Below, one piece after another: positions 46,359 through 57,799 of a stretch of 64,000 nucleotides of DNA. The notes beneath the pieces are model-generated. The model was not told where the DNA came from and did not search any database. It was given only the letters and a program-made list of their open reading frames with translations. The stretch is from positions 3,534,001 to 3,598,000 of the forward strand of contig NC_088939.1 in NCBI RefSeq assembly GCF_033473495.1, written 5' to 3'. Positions within the stretch are counted from its first letter, which is position 1. Every line of letters starts with the position of its first letter. A program made the position numbers and the translations under genes. This DNA is from Cercospora beticola (lineage: Eukaryota; Ascomycota; Dothideomycetes; Mycosphaerellales; Mycosphaerellaceae).

Positions 46359-47834
46359 TATAAGAGTAGAATATAGCAATATATTAAGCGCCTCTAGACT
46401 CTCTATCTAGAGATATTAAGAATAATTCTTACCTTCTTCGTTTATATACGTTCTACGTACTTTTGTTCTACGCTAAGTATAAGCGGTACTAGCCGTTATA
46501 CTCTAACGCCTAATAAGCTACGCCTCTCGAGCTATATACCTCTAGCTCTTATAACTATCTCCTCTCTCTAATAGAGCTACCTTAGCTCGTAGAGAAGACT
46601 ATATATTTCCGTCGTCTTAGTATAGTATCTAATACGTTCGTACTACTTCTTACGTATATAAATATTAAGTCGAGCCTTAGTTTATAGCTAGTTACTATAT
46701 AGTAACTCTCCGTAGTAACGGGCTTATTAATAGTACGTATCGTCGGCGCTCGCGCTATAAGGCGCCGGTATACTATAAATTCGTTATATACCTCTCGCGT
46801 ATTTTCTCTATTAACTATCTATATTTAGTAAGCTCTTCGTATTCGACTTATACTATATACTCTACTATCTAGTACTTCCCTCGTACGCGACCTATAAGTA
46901 ACTATACCTCTAAGAAGAGCTCCTACCGCTCCTACTACCCCGGCTATTAACTATAACTCTCGTACGATAGAAGATCTACCGAAGGTAGAGGACGACGACT
47001 ACTAGCGCTACCTCCTATACCTCGTAGATCGTAAGTCGCGTAGTTCGTATATATATCGTATACTTCGAGTCTACTAACTTCTTATATCTAGCTATCGAGC
47101 TACGCTATAATAGCGATATAAAGCTCGGCTAGTAGCTAAACTATATTCGCTACGCTAGGTCTAACTATAAGTATATCTATATTACTAATTCCGACTTTAT
47201 AAAGTAGGCGTAGCGCGCACGCTACTACTACTACCTACTACGTACGAGTACGCGCGCTATACGCTACTAGTAGCTCCGCCGACGCTTCGAAAACGTAGGC
47301 GAGGCTATCGCTACTACTCTTAAGTACTTATAGAGTAACTCGAGTAAGTCTACCGGTATCTTCTCTACGCCGAAGAAGGCTAGCGAGGCGCTAGCTACTA
47401 GTATACCCTCCGCTAACGAGCTCGTAGCGACGAGTATAGGCCTTACTATCTAGCGCGGTATATTCGAGCTAGAGTACGAGGTATATCTTATATCCTACTA
47501 GTCGCTTACTCCTCTTATATAGTACTAATTTATATAATAGAAGCTCCGCCTACTTAGCGCCTCTAGCGAGACTCTAGACCTTACTATCGCCTCTACCTAC
47601 CTCGGCTAGTCTACTTAGAACGAAGGAGAGCTCTCTAAGCTCGAGGCGGATAATAAGAAGGAGAGTAAGAAGGAGGATAATAATATAGACTTAGATACGG
47701 GCGGCGAGTAGCCTACGGGCCTCGCGCTCTTCTTCTACTAGGCTCTCGTAGTACTCTTACGTCTCGCCGGCTCTAGGCTATATACTTCTATTACGCGTAG
47801 TATATACTATACTTATAGGTACTATAAATAAATA
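46359..47834 (-). repeat. Gypsy-A LTR copy 1 (3' LTR on minus strand), 1476 bp
   Basis: On the plus strand it starts TATAAGAGTAGAATATAG and ends CTATAAATAAATA. It is followed by the reverse-strand polypurine tract CTTTCTCTCCTCT. An equally long, almost identical copy lies at 53008-54483. The differences I sampled are mostly transitions. It carries a plus-strand reading frame (next entry), unusual for an LTR. Confidence 0.8.
47061..47831 (+). pseudogene. Antisense reading frame inside the Gypsy-A LTR, RIP-mutated
   Basis: About 257 codons on the strand opposite to the element's pol. The frame ends in an acidic, Lys-rich tail (ELSKLEADNKKESKKEDNNI, DLDTGGEQ). Upstream it shows ENVGEAIATTLKYL and STPKKASEALATSIPSANEL. 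Codon choice (AAG, GAG, ATC, GCG) looks coding, and interruptions are nearly all TAG, as expected for RIP of CAG/TGG. No family recognised. The final TAA at 47829 may itself be a mutated CAA. The same frame is present in the second LTR copy. Confidence 0.4.
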
Positions 47835-47847
47835 CTTTCTCTCCTCT
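47835..47847 (-). other. Gypsy-A polypurine tract (minus strand)
   Basis: Plus strand CTTTCTCTCCTCT, that is AGAGGAGAGAAAG on the coding strand, directly before the 3' LTR. The same tract occurs at 54484-54496 in the second unit. Confidence 0.7.
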
Positions 47848-50800
47848 TATAACGTCTTAGTTTTCTAAATTCTTATATCTTAGTAGTTCTCGTATCTTAG
47901 CGATACTTAGCGTTTAGAATTCTTAGAATTTTCTGCTATTCTACTAACTACTAGTATTACTATTTCTTCTATAGTTTCGCCTTACGTACGAGCTACTTAG
48001 TTTCGCGTTACGCCTCGAATATATTAAGTACCTTATAATTCTCGATATATTCTACTAGCTTCTAGGTATCGTATTCCTCTAGCTACCTACGCTATCGAAC
48101 TAGATACTTCTTTACGCCTTTCTCTACGTAGCTTTCTAGTATCCTCTCGACTTCCTATTCGCTTTACTCGTCTACGAGTAGTAGGCTAGTATCCTATATA
48201 TCGCTACCTTACTAGAGTTCTAAGAAGGATACGTAGAAGATATTATAAATCTACGAGCCGGTTAGTAGAGCTAGGTAGTACGCCTACTTTCCGACTACGT
48301 TAATAACTTTAAATAGTCTAGCGAATTTATCCGCTAGCTTCTTTAATAGTACTTTTAACTAGAGGTTCTTTATAGATAATAGAACTAAGTCGCTAACTTT
48401 AAATTCTATTAGCTAGTACTTCTAATTAAAGTACTTAGCCTAAGATTCGCTTACTTATTACTAGCGCTTAGTTAGCTCTTCGTAGTTCCGCTTTAACCTT
48501 TCTATAGTATTCTTTACTACCGGTACCTCTCTCCGAAGAAGTATATCCCGAGCTTCGTCTACGTCCCTCTTACGCGTTTCTATAGAAAGGTCTAGATTAA
48601 ACCTATATACTACTCGAAATAGCGATATCTTAAGCGTAGTATTCGCGCTATTATTATACGCGAATTCTGCTAACGATAGGATAGACGCCTAGTCGTCCTA
48701 TCGCTCGCTATAATAGATACGTAGGTACTACTTAAGCGTCTAGTTTGCGCGCTCGGTTTAACTATTAGTCTATAGGTAGAATATAGTACTTAGCCTACGT
48801 TTAATATACGTCTCGTAGTAGAAGTCTAACTAGAACTAGCTAGTAAAGACTAAGCCTCTATCGCTTACGATACTAGCTAGTACGCTACGTAGTCGTATTA
48901 CCTCGTTAATTAGAATATCTATAAGCTCTACGCTAGTATAGCGCTTTATCGTTCGGACGAAAGTTACTATCTTTAAGTAACGATCTATAATTATAAGGAT
49001 CGCGTCGAAGATATAGGCGTTCTACTTACTAGGTAGAAGATCTATAATAAAGTCTATAGATAATTCCTTCTAAGGATAGTTAGGTAGTAGGAGTATAGCT
49101 ATCTCGCTATAGAGGCGATAGCGCCTCGCTTTTGCCTTCTAATAGCTACTATACTACTCGACGTACTACCTTATATCGTTACTAACCTCCGGCTACTAGT
49201 ACTTCCGCTTAACTAACTCTACTATCTTATTCTTACTAAAATAGCTTACTAGGATATCGTCGTAGTATATACGGATTACTTACGTCCGTAATACTAGGTC
49301 GTTCGGTAGATATAGGGCCTCTTCCTAGTATATATAGCCGTCCTTAACGGTATATTTCTCGCTCGCTACGCCTTTGCGTTCGGCCTACTTATATAGTGCT
49401 TTCGCTTTCGGATCGAGCTATACTAATATAGTAGTATACCTAATAATTATATCCGAGACGTTAGTATATAGCTACTCTTACGTAGTAATAGCGCTAGCGA
49501 CTCGCAAGAGTAGAGTAAAGCTAAACGGACGAACCGAACGGTTAGCCGCTACTATAATATATCTACTATTAGGCCGCGCTACCCCCCCGCTCTTAGCCGC
49601 CGCTATAACTACCTTTAGAGTATCTAACTAAGCCTAGTAAGTAGCTTTTATATAGGTAATAACTAGGCCGCTTATAGGTATAGTACTCTATACCTAGAGT
49701 TTCTACTATAGTAATAGTAGGAGGTTACTTATCTCCTTCGCCTCTCGTATATAGTCGCTACGTCTAGATAGCGTATCGGCTAGGTTAAGCTTGCCTACGT
49801 AGTCGCTACGTCTAGATAGTATATCGGCTAGGTTAAGCTTATCTACTCGATAGCTAATAGTAAAATTAAAGAGAGCGAGGAATATCGTCTACTTTACTTA
49901 TCTACCCGTTAACTACTTAACGCCTATAAATCTCTTAAGGTTAGCGTAATTAATAAGTACCTTAACCTTATACGTAGCGTATCGAGGTATAGTCGCTATA
50001 CCTTAAATACCTCTACTACTACGAGTAGTTCCTTATCGTAAACCTTATAGTTATATTTAGCGTTAATTATCTTCTATAAGAAGAAAGTAATTAGATACTA
50101 TTCCGCTTCGAATAGTTAGCTTAGGATACCGGCTACTACGAAGTCGGAAGCGTCGGTTTCGACTTATAGACGTAGTATAGAGTTAAAGTACCTTAGTAGC
50201 AGTATAGTCTAAAATCGATTCTTTAGCTTATAGAACGCCTACTTCTTAGCTACTTCCTACTTAATTAGCTCTAGCTTCTTTCTATCCTTTATACTCTTTA
50301 ATAGCGCTATTAAAGGTACTATAACTCTCGAATATCTAAAAATAAATCGATAGTAGAAGTTCGCGAATCTAAGGAAGGATTAAACCTCTATTAGCGTAGT
50401 TAGAGTTAGCTACGAGGCGATTACGGCTACCCTACTTAGATCTATCGCAATACTACTAGTAGTTACTACGAATCTAAGGAAGTCGACCTTTTTCTAGAAG
50501 AACTTATACTTAGAACGCTATACGTAGAGTCTAAACTTACGGAGCCTCTTAAGTATAGTATATACGTCTCGTACGTATTCCTCGCGTATCCTACTATAGA
50601 TTAGGATATCGTCTAGGTATACTATATAGCTTATATCGACTAGCCCTACTAGCGTACGGTTAATATATACTTAGAACGTCGCTAGTACGTTCGTTAAGCC
50701 GAAGAGTATTACCTTATACTAGAAATAGCCGTAGCGCGTACGAAACGTAGTCTTCTAGTAGTTACTTAGCTTAATCCGAATATAGTAGTACGTATCGGCT

Positions 50801-53007
50801 AAGTCTAAGAACGTAAACTATATAGCTCCTATAAGCCTATCTAGCGTCTTACTAATTAGAGGTAGTAGATACCGGTTCTTAATAGTAATCTCGTTTAGCC
50901 TATAGTAGTCGATATATAACTATAGCTTACTATTCTTCTTTAGTACGAATAGGATAGGCGTACCTACCTCGCTATCGGAACGCTCGATCTAATCGTACTC
51001 GAGTCCTATTTTTAGGTACTCCTTAAGCTCGTCTAATTCTCGCTCCGACTAGTAATATAGTAGACGGAATAGTAGTATAGTTCTAGGCTATAGGTTAATC
51101 GTATACTCTACGCTATTAACTAGCTTACTTCTTATTTCCTCTATTAGATTAAGAATATCGTTAAAATAATAGAACTCTATAGAGATAGGCTTAACCTTAT
51201 TACTTATCTTGCTTAGGCTTACTATAAATACTACTAGTACCTTCTAAAGATCCTTAAAGAACTTATAGGCTTCTCGGACTTCGAACTTACTAAAACGATC
51301 GTTACTATATAGCTATTTATCTATAGCGCTACTAGCTAGTACGCGCTAAGTACGTCGCTATAGACGGCCTAAGATTACGTTAGGAGTTAGTATATTATAT
51401 ATATAGAAGATACTACCTATATATTACTCCTTACTACTAGAGTCTGCGATCCGTATACGTATATAGTACGTACCGTAATAGTGCCCTAATTTACTCGTAA
51501 AGGTAGTAACTAGTAGTAGGGCCGTATTCGGCCTTATTAGTAGGTTATACTATAGTATAAAGGCCCTTAATATTATATTAATATCCGTAGTATCGTCGAG
51601 AAGGAAAGCGGCCGGCTTACTACCTAACTACGTTTCGACTTCTCCTTCTATACGCGTCGCTAGTACGCTCTAAACCGGTAGAGAGTCGTCGCTATCTAGT
51701 TTAGCGCTAGTAACTCGCACGTTATCTCTAGCGCCTTAGCTTTTTTCGCTCTAAACTACTCCTTTACTATAGTTACTCTACGAATAGCCGGCTTATTACT
51801 ATCTTTCCTAGAGTTCGGGTAGTTAGAACTAATATAGCTAACCTTATTATATACGAAGTACGTAGGTTACTAACTCTTACCCTTGCCTTTACCTCTACGT
51901 TTACTCTTCGGCTTACCGCTATAAGTATCGCGTTAGCTACTAGTCGAACCGGAGGCTCCTTTATAAGGAGCGTTACTATCGGTACGCTTACGCTTAGCCT
52001 ACTTATTCTCGGTATTACTACGATACGGCTTACGAGATATAGCCTTCTTAGCTTACTCGAGGCGCCTTACTAGAGCGATAAGGTCGGTACGCTTATTAGA
52101 GACGATATAGTTCTTAATAATATCCTTACGTAGTAATAGCTTTAGTTTTATAAGGAACTAGCGTACTAGCTACGCCTTAGTATAGTTATCTAACTAAGAC
52201 TATAGGTTACTAAGGTCTATTACGAACTATCGTACGCTCTAGCTCTTACTCTAGCGTATATTCTCGTATTCTATAGTTACGAGAAGTATACGATTCGCTT
52301 AATCTCTAATAATATCGTATAGGAATTAATAGAACCGAGACTAGGTATATCCTATAAGTAGAACGCCTAGGTATTTATTATACTATACCTCTTACGCTTC
52401 GCCTACGAGGTATATAATACCCGTAATTACCTTCTAGTAATCTGTCGGAAACTTCTTCGGTATAGCTATAAAGTTTACCTCGAGAGTATAAATAAATTCG
52501 CGTACCTCCTTTATAGTCTTACTCTTAAAGGGCTTAGGCGTACGTAGCTTAATAGACTCGTATAAGCTATACTCGTCGCTTTCGGAACGTACGCCGCTCG
52601 TATAACTTATAGATACGTCGCCTTACTAAGGTATTAGCTATCCGAGACCTAGCGCTATCGCGCTTAGCCGTACTAGTAATTTAATTATCTATACCTCACT
52701 TAGTAAGTATTCGTTCTTAGCCTTAAGAGTATAGATCTCTAGCTATTCGCGCAATATATTATTTTTAGCTTAGAGGCGCCTATATATTATATATACGTTA
52801 CTAGCGTCGTCGGTATTATCTATATCCTCGTTCTACTCCTCTTTAGCTTATACTATTCCGGATTCTAATATCTCTTCGATATAGCCTAATAGCTATCTAT
52901 TATTCGGTACGTCGTTATCGCGATTAGTTCGCTAGGTAGATACGTTTTGCGTAAGTATAATAGGCCTTAATAGATCGCTACTCTCGATAAGGTAGAAGAA
53001 TTATAAT
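47835..53007 (-). pseudogene. Gypsy-A internal region: gag-pol on minus strand, RIP-destroyed
   Basis: Read from right to left: Gag (about 52950-51830) ends in a zinc-knuckle remnant YFVYNKVSYISSNYPN near 51850, preceded by a basic GKGKGKS stretch. Protease follows (about 51700-51400), then RT (about 51100-50350) with VYLDDILI at 50595-50622 and FGLTNVLATF near 50700. RNase H has VETDASDFVVAGILSQL near 50160-50110, and integrase covers about 49300-48000. The polypurine tract lies at 47835-47847 next to LTR copy 1. It is directly bounded on the right by LTR copy 2. Confidence 0.8.
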
Positions 53008-54483
53008 TATAAGAGTAGAATATAGTAATATATTAAGTGCCTCTAGACTCTCTATCTAGAGATATTAAGAATAATTCTTGCCTTCTTCGTTTATATACGT
53101 TCTACGTACTTTTGTCCTACGCTAAGTATAAGTAGTACTAGCCGTTATACCTTAACGCCTAATAAGCTACGCCTCTCGAGCTATATACGTCTAGCTCTTA
53201 TAACTATCTCCTCTCTCTAATAGAGCTACCTTAGCTTATAGAGGAGACTATATATTTCCGTCGTCTTAGTATAGTATCTAATACGTTCGTACTACTTCTT
53301 ACGTATATAAATATTAAGTCGAGCCTTAGTTTATAGCTAGTTACTATATAGTAACTCTCCGTAGTAACGGGCTTATTAATAGTACGTATCGTCGGCGCTC
53401 GCGCTATAAGGTACCGGTATACTATAAATTCGTTATATACCTCTCGCGTATTTTCTCTATTAACTATCTATATTTAGTAAGCTCTTCGTATTCGACTTAT
53501 ACTATATACTCTACTATCTAGCACTTCCCTCGTACGCGACCTATAAGTAACTATACCTCTAAGAAGAGCTCCTACCGCTCCTACTACTCCGGCTATTAAC
53601 TATAACTCTCGTACGATAGAAGATCTACCGAAGGTAGAGGACGACGACTACTAGCGCTACCTCCTATACCTCGTAGATCGTAAGTCGCGTAGTTCGTATA
53701 TATATCGTATACTTCGAGTCTACTAACTTCTTATATCTAGCTATCGAGCTACGCTATAATAGCGATATAAAGCTCGGCTAGTAGCTAAACTATATTCGCT
53801 ACGCTAGGTCTAACTATAAGTATATCTATATTACTAATTCCGACTTTATAAAGTAGGCGTAGCGCGCACGCTACTACTACTACCTACTACGTACGAGTAC
53901 GCGCGCTATACGCTACTAGTAGCTCCGCCGACGCTTCGAAAACGTAGGCGAGGCTATCGCTACTACTCTTAAGTACTTATAGAGTAACTCGAGTAAGTCT
54001 ACCGGTATCTTCTCTACGCCGAAGAAGGCTAGCGAGGCGCTAGCTACTAGTATACCCTCCGCTAACGAGCTCGTAGCGACGAGTATAGGCCTTACTATCT
54101 AGCGTAGTATATTCGAGCTAGAGTACGAGGTATATCTTATATCCTACTAGTCGCTTACTCCTCTTATATAGTACTAATTTATATAATAGAAGCTCCGCCT
54201 ACTTAGCGCCTCTAGCGAGGCTCTAGACCTTACTATCGCCTCTACCTACCTCGGCTAGTCTACTTAGGACGAAGGAGAGCTCTCTAAGCTCGAGGTAGAT
54301 AATAAGGAGGAGAGTAAGAAGAAGGATAATAATATAGACTTAGATACGGGCGGCGAGTAGCCTATAGGCCTCGCGCTCTTCTTCTACTAGGCTCTCGCGG
54401 TACTCTTATATCTCGCCGGCCCTAGGCTATATACTTCTATTACGCGTAGTATATACTATACCTATAGGTACTATAAATAAATA
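53008..54483 (-). repeat. Gypsy-A LTR copy 2, shared by two tandem units, 1476 bp
   Basis: Same ends and exactly the same length as 46359-47834. It serves as 5' LTR of the left unit and 3' LTR of the right unit, giving an LTR-internal-LTR-internal array. No target duplication or foreign DNA separates the units. Confidence 0.8.
53708..54480 (+). pseudogene. Antisense reading frame in the second Gypsy-A LTR
   Basis: Second copy of the frame at 47061-47831, again with the STPKKASEALATSIPSANEL and DLDTGGEQP segments. Some codons keep a less RIP-changed form and others more, so both copies mutated separately. Product unknown. Confidence 0.38.
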
Positions 54484-57400
54484 CTTTCTCTCCTCTCGTA
54501 ACGTCTTAGTTTTCTAAATTCTCGTATCTTAGCGATACTTAGTATTTAGAATTCTTAGAATTTCCTACTATTCTACTAACTACTAGTATTACTATTTCTT
54601 CCGCGGTTTCGCCTTACGTATAGGCTACTTAGTTTCGCGTTACGCCTCGAATATATTAAGTACCTCGTAATCTCCGATATATTCTACTAGCTTCTAGATA
54701 TTATATTCCTCCGGCTACTCGCGCTATCGAACTAGGTACTTCTTTACGCCTTTCTCTACGCGGCTTTCTAGTACTCTCTCGACTTCCTATTCGCTTTACT
54801 CGTCTACGAGTAGTAGGCTAGTATCCTACGTATCGCTACCTCGCTAGAGTTCTAAGAGAGATATATAGAAGATATTATAAATCCGCGAGCTAGTTAGTAG
54901 AGCTAGGCGGTACGCCTACTTTCCGACTACGTTAATAATCTTAAATAGTCTAGCGAATTTGTCTACTAGCTTCTTCGATAGTACTTTTAACTAGAGGTTC
55001 TTTATAGATAATAGGACTAAGTCGCTAACCTTAAATTCTATCGGCTAGTACTTCTAATTAAAGTACTTAGCCTAAGATTCGCTTGCTTATTACTAGCGCT
55101 TAGTTAGCTCTTTATAGTTCTACTTTAACCTCTCTATAGTATCCTTTACTACTAGTACCTCTCTCCGAAGAAGTACGTCTCGAGCTTCGCCTACGTCCCT
55201 CTTACGCGTTTCTATAGAAAGGTCTAGATTAAACCTATATACTACTCGAAACGGCGATATCTTAAGTGTAGTATTCGCGCTATTATTATATACGAATTCT
55301 GCTAACGATAGGATAGACGCCTAGTCGTCCTATCGCTCGCTATAATAGATATATAGGTACTACTTAAGCGTCTAGTTTATATACTCGGTTTAACTATTAG
55401 TCTATAGGTAGAATATAGTACTTAGCCTACGTTTAATATACGTCTCGTAGTAGAAGTCTAACTAGAACTAGCTAGTAAAGACTAAGCCTCTATCGCTTAC
55501 GATACTAGCTAGTACGCTACGTAGTCGTATTACCTCGTTAATTAGGATATCTATAAGCTCTACGCTAGTATAGCGCTTTATCGTTCGGACGAAAGTTACT
55601 ATCTTCGAGTAATAGTCTACGATTATAAGAATCGCGTCGAAGATATAGCCGTTCTACTTACTAGGTAGAAGATCTATAATAAAGTCTATAGATAAATCCT
55701 TCTAAGAATAGTTAGGTAGTAGGAGCGTAGCTATCTCGCTATAGAGGTAATAGCGCCTCGCTTTTGCCTTTTAGTAGCTACTATACTACTCGACGTACTA
55801 CCTTACGTCGTTACTAACTTCTAGCTACTAGTACTTCCGTTTAACTAACTCTACTATCTTGTTCTTACTAAAATAGCTCGCTAGGATATCGTCGTAGTAT
55901 ATACGGATTACCTACGTCTATAATACTAGGTCGTTCGGTAGGTATAGAGCCTCTTCTTAGTATATATAGCTATCCTTAATAGTATATTTCTTGCTCGCTA
56001 CGCCTTCGCGTTCGGCCTACTCGTATAGTACTTTCGCTTTCGGATCGAGCTATACTAATATAGCGGTATACCTAATAATTATATCCGAGACGTTAGCGTA
56101 CGGCTACTCTTACGTAGTAATAGTACTAGCGACTCGTAAGAGTAGAGTAAAGCTAAACGGACGAACCGAATAGTTAACCGCTACTATAATATACCTACTA
56201 TTAGGTAGCGCTACCTCTCCGCTCTTAGCCGCTACTATAACTACCTTTAGAGTATCTAACTAAGCCTAGTAAGTAGCTTTTATATAGGTAATAACTAGAC
56301 TACTTACGAGTATAGTACTCTATATCTAGAGTTTCTACTATAGTAATAGTAGAAGGTTACTTATCTCCTTCGCCTCTCGTATATAGTCGCTACGTCTAGA
56401 TAGCGTATCGGCTAGGTTAAGCTTACTAGCTCGATAGCTAATAGTAAAATTAAAGAGAGCGAGGAATATCGCCTACCTTACTTATCTACTTATTAACTAC
56501 TTAACGCCTATAAATCCCTTAAGGTTAGCGTAATTAATAAGTACCTTAATCTTATATATAGCGCCTTCGAGGTATAGTTACTACGCCTTAAATACCTTAA
56601 CTACTACGAGTAGTTCCTTATCGTAAACCTTATAGTTATATTTAGCGTTAATTATCTTCCGTAAGAAGAAAGTAATTAGATACTATTCTGCTTCGAATAG
56701 TTAGCTTAGGATACCGGCTACTACGAAGTCGGAAGCGTCGGTTTCGACTCGTAGGCGTAGCGTAGAGTTAAAGTATCTTAGTAGTAGTATAGTCTAAAAT
56801 CGATTCTTTAGCTTATAGAACGCCTACTCCTTAGCTACTTCCTACTTAATTAGCTCTAGCTTCTTTCTATCCTTTATACTCTTTAATAGCGCTATTAAAG
56901 GTACTATAACTCTCGAATATCCGAAGATAAATTAATAGTAGAAGTTCGCGAATCTAAGGAAGGATTAAACCTCTATTAGTATAGTTAGAGTTAGCTATAA
57001 GGCGATTATAGCTACTCTGCTTAGATCTATCGTAACGCTACTAGTAGTTACTACGAATCTAAGGAAGTCGACTTTTTTCTAGAAGAACTTATACTTAGAA
57101 CGCTATACGTAGAGTCTAAACTTATAGAGCCTCTTAAGTATAGCGTATACGTCTCGTACGTATTCCTCGCGTATCCTACTATAGATTAGGATATCGTCTA
57201 GGTATACTATATAGCTTATATCGACTAGCTCTACTAGCGTACGGTTAATATATACTTAGAACGTCGCTAGTACGTTCGTTAAGCCGAAGGGTATTACCTT
57301 ATACTAGAAATAGCCGTAGCGCGTATAGAACGTAGTCTTCTAGTAGTTACTTAGCTTAATCCGAATATAGTAGTACGTATCGGCTAAGTCTAAGGACGTA

Positions 57401-57632
57401 AACTATATAGCTTCTATAAGCCTATCTAGCGTCTTACTAATTAGAGGTAGTAGATACTAGTTCTTAATAGTAATCTCGTTTAGCCTACGGTAGTTAATAT
57501 ATAACTATAGCTTGCTATTCTTCTTTAGTACGAATAGGATAGGCGTACCTACCTCGCTATCGGAACGCTCGATCTAATCGTACTCGAGTCCTATCTTTAG
57601 GTACTCCTTAAGCTCGTCTAATTCTCGCTCTA
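54484..57632 (-). mobile_element. Gypsy-B: second tandem unit, truncated in RT by Gypsy-5
   Basis: Homologous to 47835-51040 of the first unit over its whole length: integrase, RNase H and the C-terminal half of RT, including YLDDILI near 57200 and the PFGLTNVLATF segment near 57290 (here with the Pro codon that the first copy lost). It ends abruptly at the LTR of Gypsy-5, so the 5' half of this unit lies beyond that insertion or is lost. Confidence 0.82.
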
Positions 57633-57796
57633 TATAACGAGTCGTTCGGAGTAACCTCGTATATTTAGAAGTTTACGTACGAGTCTAGAAAGAGGTCCTA
57701 GGGACGAGGTATCTATATAGGCCGGACGCCGGCGCTAAGACGGGACGGCCCGTTGCGATTACGTAATTCAAGTAAATCTAGTCTCTGCCCGTAATA
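57633..57796 (-). repeat. Gypsy-5 3' LTR, 164 bp
   Basis: The plus strand runs from TATAACGAGTCGTTCGG to CTGCCCGTAATA; on the coding strand it starts TATTACGGGCAG (TG turned to TA). Next to it CTACCTCCTTTCTT is the complement of a polypurine tract. It retains a rare unmutated TCA (GTAATTCAAG, about 57763-57772). Confidence 0.75.
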
Positions 57797-57799
57797 CTA

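Noticed and set aside
49374..49631. 85-codon plus-strand frame, repeated at 55991-56173
   Set aside because: Both lie opposite the integrase region of the Gypsy-A/B pol. They recur because the two units are copies of each other.
57760..57775. tRNA-like remnant near GTAATTCAAGTAAATC
   Set aside because: No cloverleaf can be drawn; it lies inside the LTR of Gypsy-5.
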